DNA from: Drosophila pseudoobscura
Taxonomy: Eukaryota > Arthropoda > Insecta > Diptera > Drosophilidae
Assembly (NCBI RefSeq): GCF_009870125.1
Contig: NC_046680.1
Location: 16,697,501-16,761,500, forward strand
DNA length: 64,000 bases
Direction: 5' to 3'
Of this stretch, positions 24,678 through 37,840 are shown piece after piece; the stretch's first letter is position 1; each line of letters starts with the position of its first letter. The translations under genes were made by a program, and so were the position numbers. A model generated the notes under the pieces. That model saw nothing but the letters and a program-made list of their open reading frames with translations, was not told where the DNA came from and made no database searches.

Positions 24678-26680
24678 TTTGATTTACCGACTTATAAAAA
24701 AATAAATATCACTAAGCAAATTTGTAACCTGACAAAGTATGTAAAGAGGATGAGATATCGAATACATTTCCCAAAGTATTATCTGAATTACAATGCAATT
24801 AGGCTGCGTTTTAGGCTGTTTCAATATATATTCCGTAATCAGCAACTGATTGCGCAAAAATTAAATGATGGCCACAAAAACAGGTGAATATTCGCATATG
24901 AGAATGAAAAATGTTTTTAATTGAATCAACAGCTTGTGGCAAACCTGCAGCGTGTCCCCCGTCCAACAGTGCAACACTGTTTCTTTCATATGATATTCTC
25001 CCTCACATCAGCTCGGGTACAAAAATACTAACGTTTTAATTAAATTTGCAAGCAATTCGGGAGAAACTTTCAAAAAGGTTGACAACAGGCTAGGGGGAAA
25101 AAGCTGCTGAACTTTTTTGTTGACTGCAAGAACGGAGGGGTATAAAAAATGTGCAGAAAGGGTGTCCTTCGGAATCAGATGGGGTTCTACTATGTGGACT
25201 ATTGGCAGCGGCAGCGGTAGAGAAAAGGCTATTAATTAACTAGAAATGCCATTTTCCACAATTATACGTTTGCCGACTTTATAGAAATGTAAAACTAATT
25301 ACATTGCAATGTGCCAGTGCAATGGCAGGAGCCCGGGACCGAGCCCGGTCTCTGGGCGTAGCTCCGCCTATGGTTCTGACTCCAACTCTTGTCTATACAT
25401 ATATTCATAGTGTTTCAGGGGAGGTGAGGCTCGTGGAAAATTGCATGCAAAGCAATTTATGTGTATAGAGGGTGTGGGGCTGAAGCGGATGCCGCACTAA
25501 CAAGTTTCCGCGCTGCTTCCTTGGAAATACAAAATCAATGTAGAGGGCAAGGGACACATTCTACTGGCCTCCCCCAAGTTTGTCCCAGCCTGACCCCCAT
25601 CCCCACCAGCAAAAGACATTCTCCCCCCAGTCAAAGTTCTTCGTTGCAACTCGCTCAGGTGCTCTCTGTATATGTGTTAGTGGTATGAAGGCGTTGGGTA
25701 TGGCATAACAGTATATGCTGCATGCAAATCCAGCTTTAAAGGACACATGCCAACTGCGCACAGTGGCAAAAAGATGCAGAAAACTGGCAACAAAACTACG
25801 CCAATATGGATTCAGAAATATCAATACTAAGAGAGGAGTTTTTTAAAAATATATCAAATCCAAATTAAACATATTTTCCTTTAATTAAAATTAGTTGAAT
25901 ATATTTAAAAAGAGTAACATTTAATAAGTTGCAGTATTACTTTTCCGCTCACTGATTTAGTAAACAAGTTAGAACCTCAAACAATGTACAAATTCCTCGG
26001 AATTGAAGATAATTAAAGGAATATTTACAATCCTTCCGTTCTTTTGCTCTTTTGATTCTTCCCACTGTAAGTTTCTCCTAAATAGTCAGAATCAAACGCG
26101 AGCCTCTGGTGCAATTGGCCGATTAATGGCCGCTATAATTTGTATTTGTGTGCATACGCCGCTCCGGTTAGCGGTTATTTGAGCCAGGAGGTTCCATTTC
26201 GCCTCAGCGAGAGATTTGATTGATGTGGGATTTGTGGCACTTGCAGCACAAGCGATTACCGTCCACAGTGTGGCGGGAGCCATTTGGTTGGGCGAATCGC
26301 ATTTGTGTTGCAATGCAATATTCATGGGCAAATGATTTCTTACTAAATTGTTATACTTTAAATCAGCCCTCTAGCTCTACAAGTTAATATTTTCTTAAAA
26401 ATGTTAGGCAATTATTTGATAGACTTTGAGTAGATGCGGAACCCGGTTAAAGATTGAAATTATTTCACAACCTTGATCAAATAGCGGAATAATGGAGATG
26501 GGTTCAAGCCGAGTTAACCTTTCCTTAATGTCTGACTTTAAAACCGATGCTGGGACGTTAAAACGAGGTTCATTTGAGCATCATACTCGTACAATAAGTC
26601 CGATGTCTGATGCTCGTTGGCTGGGGCAACAGCTCCCAGTTGGCGCAGCTCGCGAAGAAGTTATGACTACAATTTGCGCT

Positions 26681-26704
26681 AAACCAAACCAAACCAAACC
26701 AAAC
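26681..26704. repeat. AAACC pentanucleotide repeat
   Basis: Nearly five perfect AAACC units. Confidence 0.8.
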
Positions 26705-29699
26705 AATTTGTGGTCGCCTCTAATGCACTCACATATAACCCATCCCGGACCCGTATCCGTACTCGTATCCGAATCGCCAGCTCCAGCTCCTGGCCAATAA
26801 TTACGCAGAGTGGAGTGGAGTGCAGTACGGGTCGGTTCAGTTCGGTCCGGGGACGAGGTAAATTATGTGTGCAAGTTGTGCGTAAAGTTCGGGCCATGCT
26901 TAAACTTTAGCGCCGTACTCCATACACCAGAAAGAAAGGGAAAGAAGAGAGCCAGTGCTGGCAGCACTGTGGGATGGCTGCTGACAAAGTGGCTGCACTT
27001 CCACTTCCCTCCAATGTCATAAAGTTTATCAGAGGAAGCCGCTCCTCCAGCTCCAGCAGTCATGCAGCGACGCTTCGTTTGGCCATTTTTGGACTCCATG
27101 TGCACTCCATTGTGCGGCAGATCGAAGCAGAGAGGACCCTCTGCTCTGGCTGCGGCTCCTTCCTATAGTTTATGGCACATTATTGGCATAAACATGGCGA
27201 CGTGCAGCAAGAGTCCGAGTCGGAGTCTGGTATGCAAGGTGCAAGCTGGAAATTGTGTGATTTATTCCATGTGTCAGACCAAGCGTTCAATTAGCGACTT
27301 AAATTGTGAGGCAAGGGCCTAGACAACAAAGCCAAGATGGATGTACTTATACTTGGATGGGCATTTCCACCGAAACTTTGACCCAATTCGAGTGCCCTTT
27401 CCTCGCATTTGACATTCGAAGGAATTATATAAAATATAGCTACGGCTCTTGATGATGCCAACACAATCATATTTCATCGGCGTGCGTGTGGGGGAGCAGG
27501 AAGCTCGTTCTCGAATAAAAGCAGAAACTTCTGCGTAGGGAATACCGAAACATTTAGCAAAATTTGTGCCTCATTGGTCCCCATAACAATGCCTCATCTT
27601 TAGCCAGGGAGTCAGCAAGCAGCCCCAGATCGAGTTGGACCTCTGTCGGTCTTCGGTCTGGGCCACTTATTCTTTGCCATCCAACCAGGCAGCCAGCTAT
27701 CCAGTACCATAATTGATGATACCGAATGCCACTAAATTATCAATTGACCATAAATTTGCTCATTACGTTCGGTTCTTCTGCACTTTCCTGGCTATGGGTG
27801 TCTGTCTCTGTGTCGGTCTGTCTTTCTATCTGTCTCCGTTTGTACGGGGTATTTTCATTCAACTTTTCATCTTCAGGTCTCTGCTGTGTCTAAGTTTTTG
27901 CGCGTCTGCCAAAACGTTTAACGTTTAACCTGAAACGACTCTGGACTCGGACTTGGACGTCTCATCATCATTTGCCATTGTTGGATTGGATTGGCCTGGA
28001 CCCGGCACCGGCACCGGCAACGGCCAGGCCCGACCCGACTTGGCTCCGTTGGCGTTTTAAATAACTTTTTTATAAGCTCTCTCGGATCGGGGATCTCTGT
28101 GGCAAGTTATTGGCATTTTGGGTTTTGTGTTTTGTGTTTGCTGCACGTTTTCCGCGCTGCCTCGGCTGGGGGTTTTTAAGCTGTCCATGTGGATGCGGTT
28201 ATGGTCGGGCCAACAAATTGTTGTTTACAGCTGTCGGGTGTTGGTATTTCATGGCTCTGTTCATCGCTCTCTCTGTGCACCGCTATAATTGCACTTTATG
28301 CTCTGAGAGCGCCTCAAATGTGGGCCGTCTCCGCTCGAGAGCCTGGCAGTTAGGACCCGATTAGAGTGCGATAGATTTAGAGCTTACTCTGGCCCATAAT
28401 TCCCAGCTAATTTAACCCCAAGCAACAGCAGTGCTGTAAATCATCAAATGCACATGATGAGGACGTCACACAGCCCAAGAAGTAGGTTCTCCAGCTGCAG
28501 GGAGTTGGTGACCTAACAAGTGTTTATCCACATCCACATCCGCATCCATATGACCAAACACGACTTTGGCTGAATGATTAACATATCACGTTGCCATAAC
28601 ATTTCACAAGCGACTCAGCTGCACACTCGATCCCGTCTAGGCCTCCCCCCGCTCCAATCCTCCAATCCTCCCTGGACTGTGACGGCGTCTGGCTGCGGGC
28701 TATAACCGCCTGACGGACGACCTGACTGGCAGCACCAAATCAACGCGAAAAGAAACCTTTTCGCCTTTGGCGTAGGGGGCGCTTGTAATATTTAACACCA
28801 ACTGAATTTTAATGCGATTTTCACTGTCCGTCGGACTGTCCAGACCACAGCTGACAATGCTGGGCGCCTAATGGGCAACTAATATGCGCAAAATCACTTG
28901 GCAGGCAAGTCTCGAACTCCACTCGGATTACGCTCCATTCAGAGTTGCAGTTGCTGTTGCTGTTGGGTTAGGTAAGGTCTGTCTCTGTCTCTGAGCAGAT
29001 CGTGCATCATGAGGAGGCATTGCAACACCTTGTACATGTGTGGAGCAGCTTGAGCTGGGCTGTAGCTGGAGCAGGAGGAGTTTCTCTTTTGAGCAGGGCT
29101 CACGATCAAGTCACGAGCATCTACATGGCGGTAAGCGAGTAATGTGGATGTGGGAGAAGGTGTCAATAACTTTCAAATGCCTGGATGCCAGGATATGCAT
29201 TATACTATTATAATATGCGGCGGGGCGGGTGTTCGTCTCTGGAAAATTTATGCATTTTTCAAGTTTTAATAATGTAGCTCGTTAGCCACGGTTTGTTAAA
29301 CTTTGTTTTCATTTTCACTTCACTTCACATCAAGGCATTGGCTGGACCCAGAGCTAGAGCTGGAGCTGGAGCTGGACCGGGTTGTAGGGCGACAGCAACC
29401 AGCTCTTTGGGGCAGCTGCTTCACTCGCTCCACATCCGCACGTCCCTACATCCCCGTCTCCACTGTTCAGCCATCAGCACAATCGAAATTCCCCCGCATC
29501 ACGTGTTGCTGTCTTCAGTCCAGTCCCAGTCCCAGCCCCAGCTCTGTTTCTGACTGCAGTTTTTGTTTTCAATATGCGAGTCGTGAATTGGCCCCGGGTC
29601 CTTTTCTGCTTTACACTGCCGCTTCTCGTACTAGCAGCTATTCGTTGCCGTTGGCCATATTGCAGTTGTGTTACGAACACCATGTCTGCTTGTGGCGCT

Positions 29700-29700
<1 letters not shown>

Positions 29701-29733
<33 letters not shown>
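29701..29733. repeat. CCAG tetranucleotide microsatellite
   Basis: Eight perfect CCAG units. Confidence 0.85.
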
Positions 29734-30444
29734 AAAACCAGTCAACGCGACACCCGTCTGATAAACGTACAAAAGTGAAAACACATTTCGCATTCGGCAG
29801 CTCCTGCTTTGCATAGGCAGCCCCCGACTAGGAGAAGACCCTCTCAAGGATGTTCAAGGGCCTGCATTTGAATTAGCTCTGTATCAATGGAATGTCTGAA
29901 AGTGGGAGAATGTTGACTAAAGTATATGCTTACTGCAAATTCAGTAATCAGTAAAGTAAGAGCAAGTATTTAATCAAATTAGCCAACTTTCTGGTTTGCC
30001 TTGGATACGAGTATATTGTTACACCGCATTCCTTTTTCCAACTCCTCGCGGGAGTCAACTTCCCACTCAATTTACGTATCTCGTTACCTGCTTTTCCCGT
30101 TCCCCCTCCCGACACATAGTTGATTAAGTAATCCAATAAAATGCCATTTCATACGGCACAATGGAAAAACATGCAGACGCCGTTTGCCGAAACCTGGCCC
30201 CCAGCACCAGCACCAGTTCCAGCTGCAGCTCCAACTTCAGTCATATGTATGTCTGGCTGGCCATTAGACGAAATGGGAAAGTCGTGAGCTGGTGTTAAGT
30301 GCCGCAAACAACTAAAATTCGTTTTCATTTCTTTTCCAGCATTATGAATGGCACTCATTAGGGTTAATAATTCGATGAATATGTGTATTCGGACAGGCAG
30401 CTCTATGAGGTGGGAATAAGAGCACAGTTCCTTTGAGTTTAGCA

Positions 30445-30450
30445 TCAGTT
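30445..30450 (+). promoter_or_regulatory. initiator-like TCAGTT upstream of gene D
   Basis: TCAGTT is the consensus arthropod initiator. It lies 22 bp upstream of the gene D start codon, so the 5'UTR would be very short. No clear TATA box or downstream element is visible. Confidence 0.3.
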
Positions 30451-30471
30451 GAATGTCTGAAATTCTCTAGG

Positions 30472-31093
30472 ATGAGTTGGAAATGTGAAAGACAAACCAT
30501 ATACATTATAGCAGCTGTATTGGGCGACATACTTCTTATAGCCTTCCTTCGATACGGTAAGATATTTCGCAACTAATGATGGTACTATACTTTACTGTAC
30601 TATACTATACTGTTAATACTTCCAATTCCACTATAGTTTGGCATCTAAGTCTATTCGATGTTTTCGTATTCCTTGCACTTATACTATTGAACGGCGTTGC
30701 CATATATGTGGGTTACTGGATCAGCCTGGTAACGATTTGCAATGAATGATCTAACGATTTTTTTAATATTGGTAATAATTCAGGAATATCCAACACTGGT
30801 GCTGGCGGGCACCCTCGCTATACCCCTCGCTTGTATCCACCTATTCGTTTGGCGAATCGATGCGTTAACTGAACTTTGGGGTAGAATCAAAATATTAACA
30901 AAAATCGGCCACGTTTTAGTTTTAACGTTTCTGATAGGTACGAAAAATATAATTCAATTCAATAACCAATCCGTTTTATTTTTTGATATTTTTCACAGTT
31001 TACTCTGCGCTTTGGATGTTTCTTGCCTTTTCCTACTTCAACCATGTGAGCAACAATACCTCATTGGAGATACTCAAAGAATATGGTGGATAA
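30472..31093 (+). CDS. small four-span membrane protein, family outlier D, 4 exons, 141 aa
   Basis: Exons are 30472-30556, 30637-30728, 30784-30937 and 30999-31093. The introns are 80, 55 and 61 bp, all GT..AG, with phases 1, 0 and 1. The joined frame is open from ATG to TAA and gives 141 residues starting MSWKCERQTIYIIAAVLGD. Hydrophobic segments lie at about residues 9-27, 32-55, 62-81 and 98-122, and the hydrophilic tail ends LKEYGG. The first and last introns have the same phases as in tandem copies A and B, the last exon again begins by completing a split Val codon inside span 4, and total length is similar. It is therefore probably a distant paralogue, on the opposite strand, with one extra intron. 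A consensus initiator TCAGTT lies at 30445-30450, 22 bp before the ATG. Function unknown. Confidence 0.7.
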
Positions 31094-32728
31094 ATCCCAC
31101 CACGGATAAGTCCCCATAAGTATGGGGGCTATGTTAATAAGAAAACAGTTTCATCAAATACCAAACATTTCCGTTACCGAAAATGCTTAAGTAATTGTAT
31201 AAAATACTTGCAAAATGCCCGGGCCGGGGCCAAAGCCGGGGCTATTGTGTGGGGAAAATCAGTTGATAAAGTTGTACTTCCATTCATCATTAACATGATT
31301 AGCTGAAAATTTGTAGCCGAACTTTTGATGAATGGAAATCATTTGAAAGTTTTGCCATTGGCTGGCTGGCTCTGCCGCTCTGCTAATAAGACATATTCTC
31401 TAGCGAAAGGATCTGGCCCGGACCGAAAGGTGAGCCTCAAAATATAAACAGTCTCGGGACCTTTTTCGGATGCCTTAACCTGTGCCTGGAACCCTGTCCG
31501 TGTCTTGCCTCCTGTTGCCATCGTTTTTTTTGTCATAAGTTTGGCAACTTGTTCGTTTCCTTCGGGCCAAGCGCAGCACATTACAACTAATACACTCAGA
31601 CAATGTTGCCCCCAAAGTTTGCTTGCGTCTCACAAAGAGCATAATTACCAACAACATGGAAAAAAGTAAGAAAAAGGCGAAGGAGAGGCAAAGGAAAGGG
31701 ACGGAGGAAACTTTTCCACAAAATTATTTGTGGTTGCAAACAGATATAGACAGGCAGCAGAACGAAAGAGGGGGAGGGCACAAGTTTGACATAAAGAAAA
31801 GTTTGAACAAACCGACTTAAAGAAAATTATAATTACACGCACAGTCAGCCAAATAGTCCATGTTTTTGGGGGGTTCTGGTTCGTCTTGGGGTTCGTGTTC
31901 GCTTTCGGGTTGGGCTTGGTTGGGGTTTTCGCTGGAGAAAATACTTTAATTGCCGTTAGTTTCCAAAGTTTCCAATTCATTCGCAATTTGTGTGTGGTGT
32001 GCGAGGAGGACGAATGCCAGACAAACAAGAGCCGCAAATTATGGTAAAATATGCAAAAAATACAACAAAAAAATATAGAGGAAACCGAAAACGCCAATTT
32101 CCCTCGTACCATGAAAATTGTAGAGTCTAATTAGAGTTCCACCTGACAACCAGCCCAGAATAGTTTGGCTCAAACTGGAACCCCAACCACGCACCCCACC
32201 TACACAAAAAAAGATCGAATCGGACTCAGGTTAGAGGGAGGCCTCCAGGCCGGAGGCAACTGAACTTCCGGGATTGAATTACGTGCAGTACTTACAGTCG
32301 TCGGTCCTCGGGCTGGGTCCCAGTTTTCAGTTAGTTTCTGGTACCGCTATCCTTTTTTTAGGATAACTTTATAATTGGCTTAGGCTATTAAAAGCGCATG
32401 CAAAACTTGAGAAAGACCCTGACGAACCATGCAAAATATATCACAAAATGACGGACAACTTAAAAATTAATTTTGACTGTTGGTAGAACCTCTCAAGCCT
32501 CCCAAGTTGAGAGTAAAACAGTGACTGGCTGCTAGTTGTAGCCCTCTGTGAGCTTACCGAAAGGCTCTCCTAGAGGAATCTGCTTTTTGATTAAAGAAAG
32601 ATGAAAGGAATGTGCAAGAAATTATCCCATTCCAGAGTTATTGTAGAACGAACGCTTTTCATTTTTTTAAATTTTACTCTCGACTGAATCGAGTCTCCTG
32701 CTCTTTGGCCTTTCGCCCACTCGCTCCC

Positions 32729-32795
32729 ATTTCCATTTCCATTTCCATTCGCATTCCCAGTCCCAGTCCCAGTCCCAGTCCCAGTCCCAGTCCCA
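32729..32795. repeat. paired hexanucleotide repeats TTTCCA and AGTCCC
   Basis: About three TTTCCA units (32729-32749) are followed, after a short degenerate bridge, by about six AGTCCC units (32756-32795). Confidence 0.8.
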
Positions 32796-33436
32796 ACTCC
32801 TATTCCCATTTTAATTTGTACATGGACCGGCGGTCCAGGTTATCCCTTGACCCGACCGACCCCTGGCCACTTTGTCTGGGAGTGTTTCATTTATTTAATG
32901 CATGCACAATTTCCTAGACACTTTAACGGCGACTCTTGATTTCCCATTTCCATTCCCCGAATCATTTGGACGAATTTGGACGGCGAATCTGTGGACAAAG
33001 CCAGCTGCCCCTGCCGCTGCCGCTGCCGGGCGGGGCTTTATAGAGCGGCAAAGGAAATAAATATAGACAGCGTCTAGGGCCCAGACGAAAATAAAAACAA
33101 CAGTCTAACAAAGGGATTTTTCGCGCTTTCCATTCGCCCCAGCTTTGAGCCTTGGGCTTTGGGGGTTGGCACTGGGCTTTCAGTGAAGATTGCAGTTTTC
33201 CGGCTGCTGGCTTTCATTAAAGTTACGCCTCAGAGGGTGCCGGGGTTGGATGGATTCATTCATTTCTGGCTTATTTTCGTTGCAATTTGCTCCGATTGAT
33301 GAAACAAAATATTCACTTATAGCCCCACATTCGATATGAATATTTGTAATGGAGAAAAGGCAAAAACAGAGGACTCCAGACGTGACTCCGCCCCAGTTTC
33401 AGCCTTCAGTCTCAGGCACACGCTCGGCCCCAGTCT

Positions 33437-33460
33437 GGCAGGCAGGCAGGCAGGCAGGCA
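33437..33460. repeat. GGCA tetranucleotide microsatellite
   Basis: Six GGCA units. Confidence 0.85.
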
Positions 33461-34907
33461 ACGAAATCAATGACAGAAATATGAAATGAAAATATAATTG
33501 GTAATTTATTGTGTCTACAGATCGTTGCAGCAGCAAAATGCGAGCAGGCCAAGTAAAATAATAAATGTACGAGTGTACGAGTATATATGCATTTCGAATC
33601 GTCTGGATATGGATACTCGTATGCATACAATACTCGTATCCCTCATACAGTTGCTGCCTCTTTGGGGGCCAGTCTGTCGGCCGGTGCGGGTGCGTCATTG
33701 GCATGCAACTGCTCCACTCCATGCACCGAAATCCACTCGAGTGCGCACCAATAAAAATAATAAAAATTGTGCCACAATAAAAAGCGCAGCGCGCACAAAG
33801 AGTACAACAAAAATAGCACAAACACACGGCCCCGACCATATAAATCACACAACTTTGCAGACTTGGGATCCCCCATAGCATGGCTGGCTCTGTGGTTGCA
33901 CTTGCGTCAAGATGGTGGGGGAAGTACGTATGGGGACTGTATGGAGCCCTACACTTGAACGAGCATTTTAATAATAATAAACGAGACACAATGGAGGAGA
34001 AAACATTTACATAATTAGACAACATCAAAGTACCATCATTTTGGATCTGCAATGGAGGGTTAAATTAATCTTCGATATTCCAATATTCATTCATATAAAT
34101 TCCATTTAAAAATAAGAACCAAGATCATTAATTATGCAAAAGCCAAAAGAGGAAATGTCGGTGTACCATTGTTCAGCATACTCGTAGTTTGCCATAGTTT
34201 CAGCTCGATAGCGACCTAAAGGGGTCTGGTCTCCGATTTGATTTCTATAAATCAATGGCCGCTACGCAAACTGTCAAAGCAATGGGGCAAGCATTCCGTT
34301 TTCTTGCAGCGGCGGCGGCTGCTTTTATTAGAAAACGCCGCACATTTGACGATAAATCAAAGCACAGATCGGCAATCCGATCAAAAGCCGCACAGAACCG
34401 CGAACCACAAACAAACGAGCAACAGACCCAAGGAATTTCAACTATTCTGCGGGGGGACACAGAATTGTCAAATTCGGGAAGTTGCAGTGGCCCGGTACGG
34501 GTACACATTGCTAACGAGCTGCAGAGAGCTGCTGCGCCGCTGCTGTTCGTTCATTAACGCCATTAAACCCGTTTTGACATTTTAATTAAGAATGTGCCAC
34601 ATTGCGTATGCGAATTCTGTGCTGCTTCTGCCCCCCTGCAACTTCAACTGCCTCAAGCTGCCAAGGTCAAGATCATAGATCATAGGCGAATGCTTATCGC
34701 CGCTCCGTCTACAAGCAGTCGCTGCCGCTGAGGCAGCAACAGGGACAGCAACAGCAGCAGCAACCGCGCCATGGAGACAGCTTATCGGGCATATCGGTCG
34801 ACTCCATCTGCCTTGGCCATGTCCTGCAACGAGCAGCCGCGCGACAAGGCTAAGAAATTTGCATTTACCAGACTGTCGCCCACTTAATTACGCAGCAACG
34901 CAGTCGC

Positions 34908-34936
34908 AATCGTCGTCACCGTCACCGTCACCGTCG
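34908..34936. repeat. CGTCAC hexamer repeat
   Basis: Three to four units of CGTCAC with flanking CGTCGC variants. Confidence 0.65.
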
Positions 34937-37789
34937 CCATCGCCGTTGCAGCCGCAGTCGCCGGCGTTGCAACAGCATGTTGCACACTAACAAGCACGCC
35001 ACAGAGCAGGGTACAGCACTGGTAACTAAGGAAACCAGTGGTGCACCCGACAAATCAAAAAGGTAACAAGCTCCAATGACTTAGACGAACAATGTGACAT
35101 TCCCCAAAAAAAAAGATATAACAAAATTGAATAAAGAGCGCCTTGAATTTTGAATTTTAATGAATGAAAACAAGAATAATAAAAATCAATCTCATAAAAC
35201 AGCCACTCAGTCTTTTCAGTTTTCAACTGCATAATCCATCAAATATTTGCCTTCACCAATCTCTGAGATCGTCTTGGGCTCATTTGTGGGGTCTGCTGGA
35301 GTCGCCCGAAAACGTGTAACTAGAAATATTTCGCAACAAATTATTCAACACTTGGCATGCACACCAGACGAGGACGGCGTCTGCCATGGGCATGGACAAC
35401 ATGAGGCAACTCTCGGCCCCCAACAGCAGCAGCAACAACAAAAAGAGGGAGTATAGGGCAAGAGAGCAGGAGCGCAGTCGAGTATCCGTTCCAGAACTAT
35501 ATTCCGAATCCCTTAGGCCTTCGTCGTCCTCGACTGTCAGCATCTTGTCTCTGGGCTCCTGTTTGTCATTTCCCTGCGCGGCGGCATGTTGTTGGAATTT
35601 TCCAAAACGGATGACAGGGAGACTAGTGGATCGGGAGCCGGGCCGGACTGGGCTGGGTGCTCGTAAATCATGCCAATTTAAATGAGCGCAACCTGCGTTT
35701 TGACACTCGTCATTGTCATAGGCATCCAAATGAGGCGCGGGGGCAGGCCTCCGGTCGTCTGATTTCCAGTTGCAGATCCGCAGACTGCATGACGACGCGT
35801 CGTCTTCATTTGTATTTGTCCCGGTCCCAGCCTCTATCTCATTCCCGACTTTGTCGTCTGCACATCTCCTGCGAGTCATCATTGTCACCGGAAATGTTGC
35901 ACTTGTCGTCGGACTGGCGGCTGCATTAATCAGCTTGCATTTATGGCTTGCTGATTGAGTAATGACCAGGCCCCAGCCGCCACAGTCTGCCACGGAGCCA
36001 TCCACCTACCCACAAACAGGCCTGGCTCGAACATGTGCTTAGGCTGCGTCTCCGCTGCCATTAAAATGTTATCGCTTATTTATCGCTTAACGCTCCCCCC
36101 CAGAAGCCGGGCCTAGACCTTGGGTCTGGTCTGCTGGAGGTCTTGGTCTTGGCCACCGTTCGGTTCCTTTCCCATTTGGCTAATCCGCATACGCAACAAT
36201 GTTGAAATCGTAGAAAACGCTACCTCATCCGTAGAACAAGGTCTGATCGAGTACGTTTAGCAGGTAGAAGTGGCTACTTTATGTTTCCCCAAATGAATAC
36301 ATCCATGAAATCATCCCAATCGTACTTCCGATAAATCCATTCCATATTTCCAGCTACAAATCCACTTAAGGGCTACCACATTTACCGCTCTCCTGCACAA
36401 CAGATGCATCGACAACTGAAGGGCGCTGCTGGACAGGAGCCCAGAAGTCTATCGACCAGCGACTGCATATACCAGTCCTGCCTCCCACCACAAGCCAAAC
36501 AGCCTTTCCACACAGTTGTTGGCTGATTGGTGGCCTGTTGAATGCTAAGTTGACGCTCTGATCTTGTCTAGAGCGTAAATCTGGTGATGCGCTTTTGAGA
36601 TTAAATGCCATTTGTGTGTGTCGCTGGAGATGGCGATGTTTGTCCCCGATGTCATTGATGTCGTTCTCGGAGTTGGAGTCGGAGTCGGAGTCGCAGCGTA
36701 CACTTGGCAAATTAAGCAGAGGAGAATCGAGTCGGGGACTGCAGCTCCCTGCAGATCTGTAGTCACAGCACAGTCACCGTGACTGCCACAGCACCTGTTC
36801 ATTAAACGACTGCGGGATAGAGGGAAATTATAGTGCACCAAATGCAGTAAACAAATGTAATCGACATCCTGTGTAGGCCCGGCCATGCCGGCAGCCCACA
36901 AAGGATGCCGACGACTCCGATGCCGAGTGGTGAGCTAACAAAAGGAACCCCAGACCGAGACCCAGACCCAGACCCGTACCCGTACTCGTACCAGACCAAG
37001 CGCCGCTCAGCCGAAATGAACTAGAACCCAGAGACAAACAGGAAAAGCCATCCGAATCCGAAGTCGAGGAGAGATACTCGGTACCAATGAGGGTTGAGGC
37101 AGTAGCAGCCGCCGCAGCAGCAACAACCGTCACAGCGCAAAAACAAATAATAAACACAAGAATTTTTGATTTACCATGAAATTTAAATGACCCGCCACAC
37201 AGATACAAACACAGGCGGCAACACGACGAACCAGAGATCCAGGGAACCAAAGATACAGAGATGGAGATGGGGATGGGTATGGGGATGGAGAGACCTGCTG
37301 CAGCTCAAGTCCTCACTTTGCGTTTTACGAGTATTGTCAAGGCGCGCAAATATTGTCAAAAGACTTTTGAGCAGACCCGATGCCACAGGCCCCCTTTCCA
37401 TTTCATTCCATTATGTGGCACTGCCCCTCTGCAGCATTTGCATCTCGTTGCAGCAACGGAAGCGCCAGCAAAACGTAAAAGATGCCGACGAAGGTTGAGT
37501 TCCTCTGTGGTGCCCTGTCCCCTGTCGCCAGTCTCCTATCCCCGTATGCCTTGTCCTGCTTTGTTTGCCCCGGCGCTTCAAGTGTCCCCTAGACGGACAG
37601 AGAGAGACCACTTGCGTGGATTTATATTTCGGTTTGCTTAGGACGGCAGATCTAGAGCCAGAGCCAGTGCCAGTGCCAGGGCCAAGAGCCGCACACTCGA
37701 CGGGCTAAAGTGCCAGGCAATCAAAAACAAATTATGAGTGCTACAATTTGCCTAGGGAATGCGGATCATAATGGGATCGGACTGTGACT

Positions 37790-37840
37790 GGGAGTGGGAA
37801 TGGGAATGGGAATGGGATGTGTAGGAGAATGGGAATGGGA
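37790..37840. repeat. GGGAAT hexamer repeat
   Basis: Degenerate array of GGGAAT/GGGAGT units. Confidence 0.7.

Larger units (their letters stand above)
23048..24911. repeat. tandem direct duplication, two units of about 930 bp
   Basis: Unit 1 is 23048-23980 and unit 2 is about 23981-24911, with matching positions 930 bp apart at the left end. Each holds one complete copy of the small membrane protein gene with its 3'UTR on the left and its upstream DNA on the right. The 3' flank and intron 2 differ at only a few percent of sites by eye, and the first 45 coding bases are identical. Both units contain GAATGAAAAA at their right edge. Confidence 0.9.
24912..30444. other. gene-free stretch between the tandem family and gene D
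   Basis: An AT-rich first part (25800-26480) is followed by GC-richer DNA with AAACC and CCAG microsatellites. No further family copies were found by eye on either strand. Confidence 0.5.

Noticed and set aside
26492..26800. 102-codon + strand ORF
   Set aside because: The last third is translated AAACC and GC-rich repeat DNA, and nothing supports the first part as a gene.
33399..34052. 217-codon minus-strand ORF
   Set aside because: Cys/Tyr/His-heavy translation with a repeat-derived end; overlapping frames on both strands are similarly open.
35280..36005. 241-codon minus-strand ORF
   Set aside because: Located in GC-rich DNA with few stops in any frame, contains a poly-Leu stretch from a CAG/CAA-type repeat, and shows no domain, splice structure or recognisable family.
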